Positions 61,375 through 64,000 of a DNA stretch of 64,000 nt are shown piece by piece (positions within the stretch are counted from its first letter, which is position 1; the number at the start of each line of letters is the position of its first letter). The DNA lies in the NCBI GenBank assembly GCA_029721435.1, contig CM056578.1:17894911-17958910 (forward strand), in the 5' to 3' direction. Source of the DNA: Gymnothorax reevesii (Eukaryota; Chordata; Actinopteri; Anguilliformes; Muraenidae). The notes below the pieces were generated by a model that saw nothing but the letters and a program-made list of their open reading frames with translations, was not told the origin of the DNA and made no database searches. A program made the translations under genes and the position numbers.

Positions 61375-62834
61375 TACAACAGGAGGGGAGGAGTTACAGT
61401 GAACAAAGAGTAAGGGCCAGCAGGTTACAGTAAGTAAATCCTTATATAAACAGCGACACCTACAGTTCAGGAGGTACACACTATGAAATAAGAATTTCCA
61501 CCACAGTAGTGAACACTTCACGTACCCGGAGGACTACTCGAGTAATATGATAAAGCATTCCATGGGTTTGGCACGTAAACTGATACTGAATGACGTTGCA
61601 GCAACAAGTCTACTTTACTAGGACCTACTGCATATGAAGTTCAAGGCTTGTACCTAGCTCCGTGATTGTGGATGTGTTAACAGGCTAGTGATGGGCAAAA
61701 ATGAATGAACTTTTTTAACAACTCTTTTTAGTGTCCGATATGTACCGGATCAGCCTGTCAAACGTCCCAGTGCTGAAGTGAATCCCCGACTTCTCCCAAT
61801 AGTTAGACTCGTGCACCCATACTGCTCACTGGCTGCTACGAAACGGTACTGCAGTTGCTTGAAAATAAGGAAAAAACGAATGAACGACTGGGGATCAGAT
61901 GCAGGCTGCATCGCAATTCGCTTAAATTAAGGGTGAATCCCATTTCACCCCTTGGCCCTACGATTTAGCCCTACCCCTTCATTTTGCGCATTCATGTATG
62001 TTGTCACAGGTAAGACAAGTCTCCACAGTATCACTCGAATCATCGGCAAGATGGTAACCAATGCCACAGAGGCACCGAAAGAAATGCATACATGTAAATA
62101 ATTCCTTGGTAAATAAATATGAAAACAACTGAGTCACCTTAGTTCAGTTGCGTTTTAATAATTTATGGAATGTTTGTTCGTAACAAAAATCGCTAGTGGT
62201 GTACCTGTGTCTGCTCATGTCTCTAGCTAAACAGCTAAAGTTGGCATTATTATGAGGCTGATTTTTGCTTGACAGTGCTGCAGTTTAGGACGCCCAAAAT
62301 GTAAATTTTGTTCAGCAGCGAAGTAGCTGCACGACCGCTCCCCCAGTATCACTGCGCACTGGCAGGGTAAGAGCACAGATCTCTGACATATAGCAACATT
62401 TGTTGGGAGGCAGAGCAGAAAAATCGTGCCTGAATAAAATCTTGGCTGTTTTCAGCATGATTCACGTATCCTTTCATGCCCTACAAAATTAACATGCCTG
62501 TTATCAGAATAATCTGGGTTTGCAGCATTTATAAAGCTATATCATTTGTTTCTGTGAACAAGTTTGTTTGACATTCCTGTGTTCTGTCATTGCAGGGACT
62601 GCAAAGAATTCCCGACAGCTCATTAGGTTCTGTGGATACATACACTGCATGTGTAGCTACAGTCCTCTGTTTCATTATCCCCGCACACATATTATCACTC
62701 AATCAACAGACAAATGAAAAAAATAAACTATTGTTTATTTGCAATTATTGAGTGAATCCCGTCGACTCGAGACTCAAGACAGCAACATCAAATGAACGAG
62801 AAGGATAAGCGACTGAATGTGCTATACGCACATG

Positions 62835-62842
62835 TGACGTCA
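62835..62842. promoter_or_regulatory. Subterminal CRE palindrome TGACGTCA (right)
   Basis: Perfect CRE, 203 bp from the right terminus of the same element. Confidence 0.5.
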
Positions 62843-63049
62843 GGGCCATGATTTGTGATCATGTGACTCGCAGAAAATCGTTGTAATGGCGGCCTCGGTG
62901 GAGAGCCTTGACCGTTCAGCGAAAAAGTCATAATATCTAAATACCTGGGGGGATGCCACTGATTTTTTTCACGGTAGGCTTAGAAAGCGATAATTCATTC
63001 AAAAATAGTGTTTTATTAGGTATGTTCATTGACTGGAGTGTCCCTTTAA

Positions 63050-64000
63050 ACTATGTATCATAACACTAATACAAAATTCTGATTGTAAAACAAGGAAGGA
63101 ATGCTTCACATGTAAATCCTCAACACAGCAATCCATTTTTTTAAGATTATAGTGACCAGGCACAGACAAAATTCTGGCGGTTGCATGTCTCATTGTAATC
63201 TCTTTGTAATATTTTTTTTAGTTCAGCTAAAACAAGTATACTCAATAAAGATGTTTTAAATTGAGTTCTGCATTGACGTTAGGTTATGCCCCAGCTCAAT
63301 GAAAAAACCTCAATGTGGCCATAAATCCACCAGTCTTAGTAATTCACTGGAACCAGCTGGGCATCTCCCTCACCTGATTCATCACCAAGAGAGGAATACG
63401 CCAATTCTCTAACACTGAAAGAGTAGACAGGGACACATTGAGAGCAGGTGCAGTCTTACAAGTGATCTGAATATACATGCATGTACAAAATACAATGACA
63501 ATAACCCCGCCCCCATTACACACACACACACACTCACACTAACATACACTAACACGCACGCACAATGCAGCTCAGGTCCGCTTCAATCCTAATTCTGATT
63601 GTACTCAATAAGGGCCTATCAGGTTCGTTGCCTAGCAGCATACTCGAAACAACAGGGGGAAGCCCCCACTGACTGGAAGTCTGTCAACAGACTCTCATGA
63701 CAGCTGCCTTGCGGAGTGGGGTGTGTGGGGGGGTGGGGGCAGGAGAGGGCAGAAGCAGCCAATGGTAGAAGGCAAGGGAGCAGACTGTCACTCAAGACCA
63801 GGAATAGAAAAGCAGGGACGAGCAGGAGTCTGAGGTTCAAAGACGGAGGAAGACGAGCGGGAATGCCAGATCGCTGTTATTCAGCTGCAGCAGGAACGCC
63901 ACAGCCAAATTGGCGGAGTTCAGAACTCATGACAGGGCAGTGGACTGAGGAAGCCTAATCTTGTGCATCGTAATTCCACTGTCTCCAGGTGAGACTTTTA
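63050..64000. other. No gene recognised
   Basis: A CA-rich stretch at 63518-63560 and purine-rich DNA after 63710. The frames 63619-63840 and 63716-63958 overlap on opposite strands and show no domain. Confidence 0.5.

Larger units (their letters stand above)
60601..63045 (+). mobile_element. Kolobok-like transposon with second THAP relic
   Basis: TTAA (60597-60600, 63046-63049) flanks ends that begin AGGGAAACT and, on the other strand, AGGGACACT. Inverted similarity extends inward through GTCACATGA and TGACGTCA to about 210 bp. It contains a THAP-like exon near its left end but no visible transposase, plus a later LINE/SINE tail. Confidence 0.6.

Overview
This is nuclear DNA of a ray-finned fish, almost certainly a teleost. 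It is AT-rich and intron-dominated, carries CA/GT microsatellites, and is packed with teleost repeat types: Tc1 elements, a DANA/V-SINE-like SINE, an L2/UnaL2-type 3' tail with TGTAA repeats, hAT-like MITEs and TTAA-flanked Kolobok-like elements. I cannot name the species.

The only host gene I can support is on the minus strand. Five coding exons between 42570 and 14252 join in phase into a cyclin J-like protein of 408 residues (ccnjl). Exon 1 is 42570-42502, exon 2 is 37016-36806, exon 3 is 17931-17632, exon 4 is 16835-16676 and exon 5 is 14738-14252. Intron 2 is about 18.9 kb and has been filled by transposons. The donor end of exon 3 is the first unit of a 48-bp minisatellite that runs into intron 3.

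Region by region: 1-14251 is downstream of the gene (possibly long 3'UTR plus intergenic DNA). It holds a tRNA-Met-headed SINE, several MITEs, a 1.2-kb hAT-like element and a 1.75-kb Kolobok-like element with a THAP relic. 14252-42570 is ccnjl. Intron 2 contains an internally deleted Tc1 element inside a MITE, a full-length dead Tc1 element (22313-26408) that carries three further insertions, a TTAA element, another Tc1 relic and a LINE 3' end. 42571-45490 is the promoter side, with a DANA-like SINE.

45490-54880 is the most unusual object in the window: an imperfect giant palindrome. Its arms are arrays of 188-bp tandem repeats (about 20 homogeneous units in the left arm, about 11 in the right) around a 62-bp loop, bounded by non-inverted ends of a dispersed repeat. 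It is organised like a foldback transposon. 54880-64000 is intergenic, with two hAT elements sitting directly next to each other and a 2.45-kb Kolobok-like element with a second THAP relic.

The two strongest candidates for something undescribed are the 188-bp-repeat palindrome and the minisatellite made by amplifying an exon-intron junction of ccnjl. Nearly all other open frames are chance or transposon-derived.
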